64,000 bases of DNA from JABFXC01 sp045804265 (GTDB lineage: Bacteria; Gemmatimonadota; Gemmatimonadetes; Gemmatimonadales; Gemmatimonadaceae), in contig JBJMNK010000116.1 of NCBI GenBank assembly GCA_045804265.1, positions 1 through 64,000 on the forward strand, given 5' to 3'. This document shows positions 7,556 through 15,438 of this stretch, one piece after another; positions within the stretch are counted from its first letter, which is position 1; each line of letters starts with the position of its first letter. The notes under the pieces were generated by a model, which was not told the DNA's origin, made no database searches, and worked only from the letters and a program-made list of their open reading frames with translations. The translations under genes and the position numbers were made by a program.

Positions 7556-8444
7556 CGAGCTGCAGCGCGGCGGGCACGCACTCGACGCGGAGCTCGGGGC
7601 TGCGTGCGTCATGCAGCTCGCCGTCCACCTGGAAGCGAGGAGCGGTGACGAAGCGCAAGGTGAACGTGGCGCGCCTAACGGTCTTCACCGCGTCCACCGA
7701 TAGGTGACGTCCGGCCATCACCGAGTGGAAGACGAGCAGGCGTCGCAGTACCGGCACGTCCTCGACGGTGACGAGGTCGATCATCCCGTCATCGGGACGC
7801 GCACCCGGCGCGATCGGGAGCCCGCCGCCATAGCGAAAGCCATTGGCAGCAACCGCGAGCAGCAGGGGGCGAGGCCCGTTGCCGTCGCCGGGGTCGAACT
7901 CGACCGCGCGATAGCGGAAGATCTGCTGCAGTGCCGCCAGCCGATATCGCAACGCACCGCGAACGACACGCTCGATCCCGCTCAACTTCTGCAGCGCCTC
8001 GAGGACGCCGACATCGAAGCCGAAGCCGGCGACGTTGAGGGCGTGGCGCCCGTCGACGCGGAGCGTGTCGACCGCACGCACGGGCCCCTCGACCGCAAGG
8101 CGCGCGAGCGTGACCCACGCGCGCGACGTCCCGCCGATCGAGGCGACGAAGTCGTTGCCGGTGCCGCCCGCGAGGAGAAGGACGCGGCAGCTCGCGCCGG
8201 CGCCGGCGTCGACGATCGCGCCGGTCGCCTTGCTCCACGTCCCGTCGCCGCCGAGGATCGCGATCGTGTCCGCGCCGGCATCGAGTGCGCGCCTGACGCT
8301 GCGCACCTCGTCGCCGGGCGCGGTCGTGAGGATCGTCTCGCGGGCACCGACACCGTCGAAGGCGCGCCTAACGGTGGGAAGGAGGCGCGCCGCGAGGCCG
8401 CCACCGGCGGCGGGATTGGCGATGAGATAAATCGAGCGAGGCAC
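7437..8444 (-). CDS. Diacylglycerol kinase-family lipid kinase
   Basis: A 335-residue protein of the DagK/YegS/sphingosine-kinase family. The N-terminus has YLIANPAAGGG, then the nucleotide-binding GGDGTWSKA and GGTGNDFVASIGG motifs, and a C-terminal beta-sandwich with DDGMIDLVTV. It should phosphorylate a lipid at the membrane; the substrate (diacylglycerol, or another long-chain alcohol) cannot be told. The last 40 residues are low-complexity and overlap the convergent DUF1003 gene by 119 bp, so the real functional end may be near VPAALQLV. A hairpin lies upstream at 8516. Confidence 0.88.
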   Translation of the reverse strand: MPRSIYLIANPAAGGGLAARLLPTVRRAFDGVGARETILTTAPGDEVRSVRRALDAGADTIAILGGDGTWSKATGAIVDAGAGASCRVLLLAGGTGNDFVASIGGTSRAWVTLARLAVEGPVRAVDTLRVDGRHALNVAGFGFDVGVLEALQKLSGIERVVRGALRYRLAALQQIFRYRAVEFDPGDGNGPRPLLLAVAANGFRYGGGLPIAPGARPDDGMIDLVTVEDVPVLRRLLVFHSVMAGRHLSVDAVKTVRRATFTLRFVTAPRFQVDGELHDARSPELRVECVPAALQLVTAVASSPAGSATQPQAQRQATASSRLSRAPASRSTGRS

Positions 8445-8515
8445 GCGGTGACGTAACGCGGCGCGCTCGAGCGGGGCAAGAGGGACGACGTTCCTGTGCC
8501 GTAGATCACGTGCAG

Positions 8516-8538
8516 TGCCCGCGGATACACCGCGGGCA
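8516..8538 (-). terminator. Short hairpin after DUF1697 gene
   Basis: TGCCCGCGG and CCGCGGGCA form a perfect 9-bp stem with a 5-nt loop, 30 bp downstream of the DUF1697 stop and before the lipid kinase start. No T-run is present. Confidence 0.5.
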
Positions 8539-8567
8539 ACAGGAGGCGCGAGAACGACGAGGCGCTG

Positions 8568-9140
8568 CTACTTCGCCTGGTACTTCGCGGCGAGCTTGCG
8601 AACGGTGGTCACGTTGCGAAAGGTCGCGGGTGAAGCGAGGAGTTTCTCGAGGCGGGCACCGGAGAATTTCGAGTCGCTGGTTCGCGTACGGCAGAGCCAG
8701 AAGACTTCGCGGCCGACGATGCGGAAGTCGTCGATCTCGCTCACGTGCGCTTGCAGCTTCGTGAGCGCCGCTGATGAGGGAGCGGACTTCACGAAGCCGA
8801 CCGAGAGCGTGTGGCCATCATCGAGTGGATCGGTGGCACCGAACGGTTGCTGCGCGACGACCGCGGCGAGCTCCGTCGGCGCGCGAAGAAAGGTTGCGAC
8901 CTCGTAGCCCAGCTTCTTCGCGAGCTGGTGCTCGATCTCCTCTTCGAGCGACGTTGCACCGCCGGTGGGCGCGTCGAAGATCACGTTGCCGCTGGCGATG
9001 AACGTCTCGACGTTCGCGAGGCGCAGCGACTCGAAGTGCGTGCGCAACGCGTCCATCTTCACGACGTGGCCGCCGACGTTGATCGCGCGAAGAAAGGCGA
9101 TGTAGCGTGTCAGCCCCGCGGCGGACTTTCTCGGGCTCAT
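8568..9140 (-). CDS. DUF1697 protein
   Basis: A 190-residue cytosolic protein matching the DUF1697 family: YIAFLRAINVGGHVVKMDALR, then ASGNVIFDAP, and LEKLLASPATFRNVTTVRKL at the C-terminus. The family has no established biochemical function; its fold is compact alpha/beta. It starts 36 bp downstream of a HAD phosphatase on the same strand, so cotranscription is likely. No odd features. Confidence 0.88.
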   Translation of the reverse strand: MSPRKSAAGLTRYIAFLRAINVGGHVVKMDALRTHFESLRLANVETFIASGNVIFDAPTGGATSLEEEIEHQLAKKLGYEVATFLRAPTELAAVVAQQPFGATDPLDDGHTLSVGFVKSAPSSAALTKLQAHVSEIDDFRIVGREVFWLCRTRTSDSKFSGARLEKLLASPATFRNVTTVRKLAAKYQAK

Positions 9141-9176
9141 GGCGATCGTGGCTCGGCGGTGATGGTGCGCGGAGCG

Positions 9177-9992
9177 TCAGGCAGCGCCGCGCGCGGCGTG
9201 GCTCTCGATCGCGACATCGAACGCCTCGACGAGCCCCGCATCGTCGACGTGACCAACGGTGCGGCGGGCGATCGTGAGCACGCTGGCGTCGGCGTTGGCC
9301 ATCGCGACCGGATGGCCGACGGCACGGAGCGCGGCGAGGTCGTTGTTCCCGTCGCCGACGAACATGACGTCCTCGAGCGGGACGTCGTATTGCGCGGCGA
9401 TCGATCGTACGGCCCGCGCCTTGTCGACGCCGGGTGCCGTCATGTTCACGAAGCAGGTATCGGGCATCACCGGCGACGTCGACGCCGAGCGCTCGAGCGC
9501 GCCCGTCTCGTCGGCGAGCGCTGCGTCCTCCTCGTCGAGCGCGACGAGCCACTGGGCGCGGACGATCGTTCCTTCGAGCGACTCGAACGGACGCGGCTCG
9601 AAGGGAACGCCGAGCAGGCGCGCGTGCTCGCGCGCACGCGGCGCCGTACTCTCGACCGCGTACGCGGAATCGGTGTAGAGCTCGAGGATCCGGCCGATGC
9701 TGCGCGCACGCTCGATGAGCGCACCAACCGACGCGCGTGGCAGTGGCGTGGAAAGCGATTGCGCGGTGGCGAGGTGGAGGACGCTCGCGCCATTCTGGAA
9801 GACGTGCCAGCCGTCGGCGTCGAGGCGTCGCGCGTAGCCGAGCGTGTCGCCAAAGGCGGGCCGGCCGGTACAGATCGCGAGGTGGATCTTCGCCGCACGG
9901 ACGCGCTTCGCTCCTTCCCAGACGGCGGGGAGGACCGTACCTGACGAGCCGACGAGCGTCCCATCGACGTCGGTGAACACGAGCTTGATCAT
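9177..9992 (-). CDS. HAD-superfamily hydrolase (Cof-like)
   Basis: A 271-residue HAD phosphatase. Motif I is FTDVDGTLVGS (nucleophile Asp8 from this start), motif II ICTGRP, motif III Lys in VDKARAV, and motif IV FVGDGNNDLAAL. The C2-type cap and length fit the Cof/YbiV subfamily, which dephosphorylates sugar phosphates or pyridoxal phosphate; the substrate is unknown. The longer GTG start at 9998 adds two residues. It is the first gene of a probable two-gene unit with the DUF1697 gene and is divergent from the ABC exporter. Confidence 0.87.
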   Translation of the reverse strand: MIKLVFTDVDGTLVGSSGTVLPAVWEGAKRVRAAKIHLAICTGRPAFGDTLGYARRLDADGWHVFQNGASVLHLATAQSLSTPLPRASVGALIERARSIGRILELYTDSAYAVESTAPRAREHARLLGVPFEPRPFESLEGTIVRAQWLVALDEEDAALADETGALERSASTSPVMPDTCFVNMTAPGVDKARAVRSIAAQYDVPLEDVMFVGDGNNDLAALRAVGHPVAMANADASVLTIARRTVGHVDDAGLVEAFDVAIESHAARGAA

Positions 9993-10016
9993 GCCCACAG
10001 TCTAACGGCTGTCGGC

Positions 10017-12068
10017 GTGATCACCCACCGGTGGTCGAGGGGCCCGCCGCCATCAATGCTGTCACGGCGCAGGGCCAGCGCGGCGGACAGCGGTGACCCG
10101 GAGCGGGCGTCGGACGTCACCTGCATAGACGGGGCGCGAGCCCCTCGCGGGTCGCGCCGGCAGGGAGCCGGGCGACGCGCGGGGAGAGCGTCGCACCTCC
10201 TTTCCAGTCAGCACCGCTTGTCGAAACGTTTGCAGCTCGGGCTCGCCGCCCGCAGCGTCCGCTTGTTCGCCGCGCCTAACGCGCGCCGCATCAGCCTCAC
10301 GCTCCTCCTCTCGCTGGCCGTCGCGGTCGCCTCCGCATACGAGCCGCTCCTCCTCAAGCGCGTCGTCGACCGGCTCGGCGTCGCCACCGCGCTGGGTGCC
10401 AGCGGGGTTGCATCGCGTCATGCGCTCGTCGCGGTGGTGATGCTCTTCGCCGCCGTGCTGACCGGCCGCATCCTCGGCGCAGCCTGGGTGAGCACGTCGG
10501 CGTGCGCGGTGCGGCTGAACATGGAGTACCAGGTTCGCCAGCGGGTCGCGGCGAAGCTCAGCGTCCTGTCATCGAAGACGCATGGCGAGATCGGGACCGG
10601 CGGGCTCCGCTACGCGATCGACGAGAGTGCGCCGCAGAGCGCGCGTGCATTCAGCGACATCGTCTTCCGGCTCTTTCCGACGATCGCTTACGTCGCGGTG
10701 GCCGCGTGGGGGATGACGCATCTCGACGGCGCGATCAGCGCCGCGGTGCTGCTGCTCGCGCCGATTCCGGCACTCGTCGCGCTCGTTGCCAAGCGCGCGC
10801 AGACGCGGCGCGACCGCATGCTGCACGGGTTCTGGATGCGCCTCTGGGGGCGCTACACCGAGATGCTCAACGGGATGGGCACGGTGCGCGCGTTCGGGAT
10901 GGAGCGCGTCGAGGAACGGCAGCTGATGCGCCGGATGCGCTGGGCGTTCGCCAGCATCCAGCGCGGGGTCCATGTCGATGCGCGCGTGACGGTCGCCGCC
11001 GGACTGGCCGAGCTCGCGGCGCGCGTGGTCGTCCTGACGTTAGGCGGGTTCCTCGTCGTGCGGGGCGAGCTCACCGTCGGCTCGCTGCTCGCGTTCCTCG
11101 GCTACGTCGGCGGCGTCTTCGCGCCGATCCAGCAGATGGTCGACCTGTACCCGACGGCGCGCAAGGCGGGCGTCGCGCTCGAATCGGTGTTCACCGTGCT
11201 CGACGCGGAAGAGGAAGCGCCCGACGTGCCCGAGGCGATGCCGTGCGCACCGATCCGCGGCAAGGTTACGTTCGAGGGTGTCAGCTTCGGGTATCGCGAG
11301 CATCAGCGCGCGCTCGACCAGTTCGACGTCGTCGTGAACGCCGGCGAGACGGTCGCGCTGGTCGGTCCGTCGGGAAGCGGGAAGTCGACGGTGTTCCGGA
11401 TGCTGCAACGCGTGCACAACCCGACCAGCGGCCGGGTGCTGATCGACGGGGCCGACCTGCGGACGCTCGAGATCGCGACGGTGCGGCAGCAGTTCGGCGT
11501 CGTCCCGCAGGACGTGGTCCTGTTCAACGACTCGATCGCGGCGAACATCTCGTACGGGCGCCCGACCGCGAAGCGCGGCGAGGTGATGGCGGCGGCGATG
11601 GCCGCGAACGCGCACGAGTTCATCATGCGGCTGCCTAACGGCTACGACACGCGCGTCGGCGAGGGCGGACGCGGGCTGTCGGGGGGCCAGCGGCAACGCA
11701 TCGCGATCGCCCGCGCGTTCCTGGTCAACCCGGCGGTGCTGCTGTTCGACGAAGCGACCGCGGCACTCGACACCGAGAGCGAAGAGGCGGTGCAGCAGGC
11801 GCTGCGTGCCTTCCGCCGCGGGCGGACGACGTTCATCATCGCGCACCGCCTGAACACGGTGCGCGATGCCGACCGCATCCTCGTGGTGAGCGACGGCCGC
11901 ATCGTCGGCGACGGAACACACGACGCGCTCGTCGCGAGCTGCCCAGCGTATGCACGACTGGTACGGCACCAGCTCGGCGAAGCGCCCGAACCCCCTGCGG
12001 ACGAGGCGACAGCGCCGCAGGCACCCGGCCTGCCGATCATGGACGTCGTCGCCGAGCGCGCCGCCTAG
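10017..12068 (+). CDS. ABC transporter, fused permease/ATPase (type I exporter)
   Basis: A 683-residue half-transporter. After an uninformative Arg-rich N-terminus come six predicted membrane helices (about residues 95-370; for example SLTLLLSLAVAVASAYEPLLL). The nucleotide-binding domain has Walker A GPSGSGKST at 450-458, signature LSGGQRQRIAIARA from 554, Walker B LLFDEA with Asp578 and Glu579, and H-loop IIAHRLN. All catalytic residues are present, so it should work as a dimeric exporter of lipids, peptides or drugs. The first 70 or so residues lack homology; a TTG at 10218 is a plausible true start. It stands alone on its strand, divergent from the HAD gene. Confidence 0.88.
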   Translation: MITHRWSRGPPPSMLSRRRASAADSGDPERASDVTCIDGARAPRGSRRQGAGRRAGRASHLLSSQHRLSKRLQLGLAARSVRLFAAPNARRISLTLLLSLAVAVASAYEPLLLKRVVDRLGVATALGASGVASRHALVAVVMLFAAVLTGRILGAAWVSTSACAVRLNMEYQVRQRVAAKLSVLSSKTHGEIGTGGLRYAIDESAPQSARAFSDIVFRLFPTIAYVAVAAWGMTHLDGAISAAVLLLAPIPALVALVAKRAQTRRDRMLHGFWMRLWGRYTEMLNGMGTVRAFGMERVEERQLMRRMRWAFASIQRGVHVDARVTVAAGLAELAARVVVLTLGGFLVVRGELTVGSLLAFLGYVGGVFAPIQQMVDLYPTARKAGVALESVFTVLDAEEEAPDVPEAMPCAPIRGKVTFEGVSFGYREHQRALDQFDVVVNAGETVALVGPSGSGKSTVFRMLQRVHNPTSGRVLIDGADLRTLEIATVRQQFGVVPQDVVLFNDSIAANISYGRPTAKRGEVMAAAMAANAHEFIMRLPNGYDTRVGEGGRGLSGGQRQRIAIARAFLVNPAVLLFDEATAALDTESEEAVQQALRAFRRGRTTFIIAHRLNTVRDADRILVVSDGRIVGDGTHDALVASCPAYARLVRHQLGEAPEPPADEATAPQAPGLPIMDVVAERAA

Positions 12069-12175
12069 CGGCGAGGGGAACCGAGGGGAGCTGCGACGAC
12101 GACGCGGGCACGACCGTTGCCTCTCGTTCGGGAGTCAACCGTCGTGGCAGGTCATCTCCTCCGGAGCTAGGCAAC

Positions 12176-12427
12176 GTGATCATCACCATCATCGTCGGCA
12201 TCATCGCTGGCTTTCTCGCCGGAAAGCTGATGAAGGGCTCGGGCTACGGTATCCTGATGGACCTGTTGCTCGGGTTGGTCGGAGGGCTGATTGGCGGGTG
12301 GGTCCTGCGTGCCGTTGGCGTCGGGGTGTCCGGCGGCATCATCTGGTCGATCGTCGTCGCGACGCTTGGCGCAGTGATCCTCGTCTGGCTGGTTCGCCTG
12401 ATCACCGGGAATCGCGCCCGCGTCTGA
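12176..12427 (+). CDS. GlsB/YeaQ-family stress membrane protein
   Basis: An 83-residue hydrophobic protein made of three membrane helices with the family's glycine-rich pattern: IVGIIAGFLAGKLMKGSGYG, LLLGLVGGLIGGW and IVVATLGAVILVWLVRLI. Members of the transglycosylase-associated/GlsB family are small stress-induced inner-membrane proteins of unclear function. The start codon is GTG with CCGGAG 9 nt upstream. It is followed by a perfect 18-bp hairpin. Confidence 0.87.
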   Translation: MIITIIVGIIAGFLAGKLMKGSGYGILMDLLLGLVGGLIGGWVLRAVGVGVSGGIIWSIVVATLGAVILVWLVRLITGNRARV

Positions 12428-12450
12428 CGCTGAATGAATCGATAGCGAAG

Positions 12451-12491
12451 TCGAACGCCCGCCTGCGATTGGTTCGCAGGCGGGCGTTCGA
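12451..12491. terminator. Bidirectional 18-bp terminator hairpin
   Basis: TCGAACGCCCGCCTGCGA and its exact complement flank a 5-nt loop. It sits between the convergent GlsB and HPP genes and so can serve both. Confidence 0.75.
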
Positions 12492-12517
12492 TATTCCAGG
12501 GCGGTGCGCGGCGCTGT

Positions 12518-13126
12518 CTACCGTGCGCGGTGCGGTCGCGCCCGGAGGAGGACCTCCGACGCGATGCCAACCAGGATGACGCCGGCCATCAGCGCGAGCG
12601 GAGTCTTGCCAGTCATGCGATACGCACCCGACGTCACCAGCAGGGCGGTCGCGGCGGCGGGCGGGTGGTAGGCACGCAGCTGCGGCTGCACGAGGACCAT
12701 CATCGCGAGCGCGCTTGCGCTCGCCCACACCCGCGGCATCGACATCGTCGCGGCGGCGAGCAGCGATGGCGCGCTGGTCGCGTTGAGAAGCAGGAGCGCG
12801 AGATAGGCGCACCCGATCGCGACCAGGTGCCCGACGACGATCGAGCGGAAGCGGCTCGTCTCGTGCCCCGGATTGCTGGCGACGATGAGGATGGTCGGAC
12901 CGAGGCCGGCGAAGAGCCACGGCTGGTGCAGCCAGAAGCCGATTGCGCCGACGACGATGATGAGCGCGGCGCAGACGCCGGGTGCCCAGGCCATCTCGAT
13001 CAGGTGGGCCGCTGAGCGTCCGCGAAGCATGTCGGTGAAGCTCGACAGCTTGATGGGGGTGCCGGTGGTCCGCACCGCCGCAGGAGTCGGGTAGTTCGAC
13101 ATGGCATCAGGGGGTTGGGGAGGCAT
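12518..13126 (-). CDS. HPP-family membrane protein
   Basis: A 202-residue protein with four predicted membrane helices and the namesake motif HPPAAATALL. The early GLGPTILIVASNP segment is also typical. HPP proteins in cyanobacteria and plants are nitrite transporters; in other bacteria the substrate is unproven. The frame offers two starts, 13126 and 13102 (MSNYP); neither has a clear ribosome binding site. It is divergent from the hendecad OMP gene, with a 292-bp shared upstream region that contains a promoter-like sequence for the plus strand. Confidence 0.82.
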   Translation of the reverse strand: MPPQPPDAMSNYPTPAAVRTTGTPIKLSSFTDMLRGRSAAHLIEMAWAPGVCAALIIVVGAIGFWLHQPWLFAGLGPTILIVASNPGHETSRFRSIVVGHLVAIGCAYLALLLLNATSAPSLLAAATMSMPRVWASASALAMMVLVQPQLRAYHPPAAATALLVTSGAYRMTGKTPLALMAGVILVGIASEVLLRARPHRAR

Positions 13127-13315
13127 GGGGCGGCGCGATCCGAGCGCGACTCGCCCATGTATGCCGACTCGCTGCCTCGGCTCGAGTCACGCCGGAAATC
13201 TCCGGTTTATGTGAGCCCCGTCACTGCAATCTGATGCGGCCTCGGCGGCGTAACTCGCCCGTAAGGCATCCGGCGACTGCGTCGGGGTCATTCGGGTCGT
13301 AGTCGTGACGATACG

Positions 13316-13344
13316 CTGACATCGGCACACGGTCTGCCCATAGA
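13316..13344 (+). promoter_or_regulatory. Candidate sigma-70-type promoter
   Basis: CTGACA, 17 bp, CATAGA, placed 75 bp upstream of the OMP start. The same layout and a near-identical -10 (CATAGT) occurs at 43041-43069. Confidence 0.45.
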
Positions 13345-13418
13345 AGGAATTGGTGCGCGTGGTGGACATGAGCGATCGCTCTCCCGCGCACCCGAAAAAC
13401 CACAGGAGAAAAAGCACC

Positions 13419-14345
13419 ATGAAACGACATCTCTCGAATTCGATCGTCTGCGGCCTCGCGGCCGTGGTCACCCTGGGTCTCGCAGCGACTGCGAACGCCC
13501 AGAGTACCGATTCAACGAGAAGCACGACGTCCACGCGAAGCACCGCGACCAGCCGTTCGCGCGTGACGTCGTCGCGGCGGATCCCGGTCCGCAAGGATGC
13601 GGCGAACAACAACACGACATCGAGCGAGTCGGCCGGTGCGGTGGCACCGACGCCTAACGCTGACTCGCTGGCGGCGGCGCAGCGGCAGGACTCGATCGCC
13701 AACGCCGAGCGGATGCGTCAGGACTCGATCGCGAACGCCGACCGGATGCGACAGGACTCGATCGCGGCAGTGCAGCGTGCGCGGCAGGACTCGATCGCGA
13801 ACGCGGAGCGGATGCGCCAGGATTCGATCGCGCGCGCCGACTCGATCGCGCGGTGGAACCTCGCGCACATGCGTCGCGCCGGCACGGGCCTGTACTTCCA
13901 GGTCGCGGGCGGCCCGAGCTACCCGAAGAGTGACTTCGACAACGCGTTCGATCGCGGCTTCAACGTGACCGGGTCGGTCGGCTACCACCCGATGACGTCA
14001 CCCGTCGGTATTCGCTTCGATGTCGGCTACGATCGTTTCAACCCGACGACCTCGATCACCGGCACGAGTGACAAGCTGGCGCTCTGGTCCGGTCTAGCCG
14101 ACGTGACGCTTCGCATCCCGAAGATGTGGGCGGTCTCGCCGTACCTCCTCGGCGGCGGCGGTGTCGCGCACTTCTCGGCGTACAACGGTGGGAACACGAT
14201 GACGAAGGGCCAGTGGAACGCGGGCGGCGGCATCGGGTTCGGGCTCGGCAACGTGAAGCTGTTCGTCGAGTCGCGCTACATGCACGTCGCGACGCCGAAC
14301 ACGGCGACGAGCTACGTCCCGATCGTCCTCGGCATCTCGCTCTGA
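13419..14345 (+). CDS. Outer-membrane beta-barrel with N-terminal hendecad coiled coil
   Basis: A 308-residue protein with a signal peptide ending ATANAQ. After a Ser/Thr/Arg-rich segment come five copies of an 11-residue unit RQDSIANAERM (about residues 89-145), which predict a right-handed-type hendecad coiled coil. The C-terminal 150 residues (TGLYFQVAGGPSYPKSDF ... VPIVLGISL) are a small beta-barrel. This resembles trimeric or OmpA-like proteins that stand off from the peptidoglycan by a coiled coil. The start is fixed by ACAGGAG upstream. The stop overlaps the next gene's ATG by one base, so it is translationally coupled to an L,D-transpeptidase. Confidence 0.8.
   Translation: MKRHLSNSIVCGLAAVVTLGLAATANAQSTDSTRSTTSTRSTATSRSRVTSSRRIPVRKDAANNNTTSSESAGAVAPTPNADSLAAAQRQDSIANAERMRQDSIANADRMRQDSIAAVQRARQDSIANAERMRQDSIARADSIARWNLAHMRRAGTGLYFQVAGGPSYPKSDFDNAFDRGFNVTGSVGYHPMTSPVGIRFDVGYDRFNPTTSITGTSDKLALWSGLADVTLRIPKMWAVSPYLLGGGGVAHFSAYNGGNTMTKGQWNAGGGIGFGLGNVKLFVESRYMHVATPNTATSYVPIVLGISL
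13683..13853 (+). repeat. 33-bp tandem repeats within the OMP gene
   Basis: About five imperfect 33-bp units encode the RQDSIANAERM hendecads. Units are highly similar in DNA as well as protein, so copy number may vary between strains. Confidence 0.75.
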
Positions 14346-15190
14346 TGCAGCACGGTTTGCGCACGGCGTTGGCCGCGCTCCTGGTGGTCGCCGGAACACC
14401 GGCGATCGCCTCGGCGCAGCGCCACGCCGCGCGCACGCCGCGCGCCGAGCGCGCGCGGCAGGTAAGGCTCGAACGCGGACCGGACACCGCGTACACGATC
14501 GAAAGCGCGCCCGAGCCCGACACGCTGCCGACTTTCCGTTCGCGCAGCGACAGCCTGATGTCGGCGCGAACGCTGCGCGCAGCGGTGCGCGATCGGGCGT
14601 TGCGGCTGGTGGTGTCGATCGACCAGAAGCAGCTCTGGGTGATCGAAGGGTCGGATACGCTGCACACCGCGGCGGTCAACGTCGGGATGGGGCGGTTGCT
14701 CGAGTTCGGCGGGCGGCGCTGGACGTTCGCGACGCCGCGCGGCGTGCGGTCGATCATCGCCAAGTCGGCGGCGCCGAAGTGGCACCCGCCGGACTGGGCG
14801 TACGCGGAAGTCGCGCGCGAGTACGATCTCAAACTCGCGCATCTTCCGGCGAAGGGCTCGGTGACGCTGCGCGACGGCCGCAAGCTGCTCGTGCGCGACA
14901 GCCTCGTCGGGATCATGATGCCGGACGGCTTCGCGCCGCTGCCGGTGGACGAGCACATCGTATTCGACTCGACGCTGTTCGTCCCGCCGTTAGGCACCGC
15001 CAACCGCGAGATCGATGGCGAGCTGGGGAACTACCGGCTCGACATGGGCAACGGGTACCTGTTGCATGGAACGTCGAGCGGATCGACGCGGCGTGCGGCG
15101 ACGACGCACGGCTGCGTGCGCCTCGGCGATGACGACCTGCAGTGGCTGTACGACTTCGTTCCCGTCGGGACGAAAGTCTACATCTACTAG
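14345..15190 (+). CDS. L,D-transpeptidase (YkuD domain)
   Basis: A 281-residue exported protein; the signal peptide ends AIASAQ. The catalytic domain lies at about 85-281 and contains LVVSIDQKQLWVIEG at its start and the YkuD active-site pattern: His241 (LLHGTS), His255 and Cys257 in THGCVRL. It should make 3-3 peptidoglycan cross-links or attach proteins to meso-diaminopimelate. Its ATG overlaps the stop of the preceding beta-barrel gene (TGATG), so both are made from one mRNA. The coupling suggests, but does not prove, that the enzyme acts on that OMP. A terminator hairpin follows. Confidence 0.88.
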   Translation: MQHGLRTALAALLVVAGTPAIASAQRHAARTPRAERARQVRLERGPDTAYTIESAPEPDTLPTFRSRSDSLMSARTLRAAVRDRALRLVVSIDQKQLWVIEGSDTLHTAAVNVGMGRLLEFGGRRWTFATPRGVRSIIAKSAAPKWHPPDWAYAEVAREYDLKLAHLPAKGSVTLRDGRKLLVRDSLVGIMMPDGFAPLPVDEHIVFDSTLFVPPLGTANREIDGELGNYRLDMGNGYLLHGTSSGSTRRAATTHGCVRLGDDDLQWLYDFVPVGTKVYIY

Positions 15191-15197
15191 AGCAGTC

Positions 15198-15221
15198 GGG
15201 GCGCAGTCGCGCCTGCGCCCC
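15198..15221 (+). terminator. Hairpin after L,D-transpeptidase
   Basis: GGGGCGCAG and CTGCGCCCC form a 9-bp stem with a 6-nt loop, 8 bp after the stop codon. No T-run. Confidence 0.6.
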
Positions 15222-15438
15222 ACGCTGACGCCGCGCGTGACATGTCACACAACATCGCACCGGACTCGGCGCGGCCACATCGCGCCACGCGCGCAATCAC
15301 GTCACCGTTAGGCGCCCAGTCGTGCGCGGTCCACGGTACGGGCACGGCGTCTGCCTTGCCATCTGTTTACCGCGCGTGGCGGCCACCATCGGTCCGCGAC
15401 ACCGGCGCGCAGCAACCACAGGAGCAGGAGGTAGCAGC

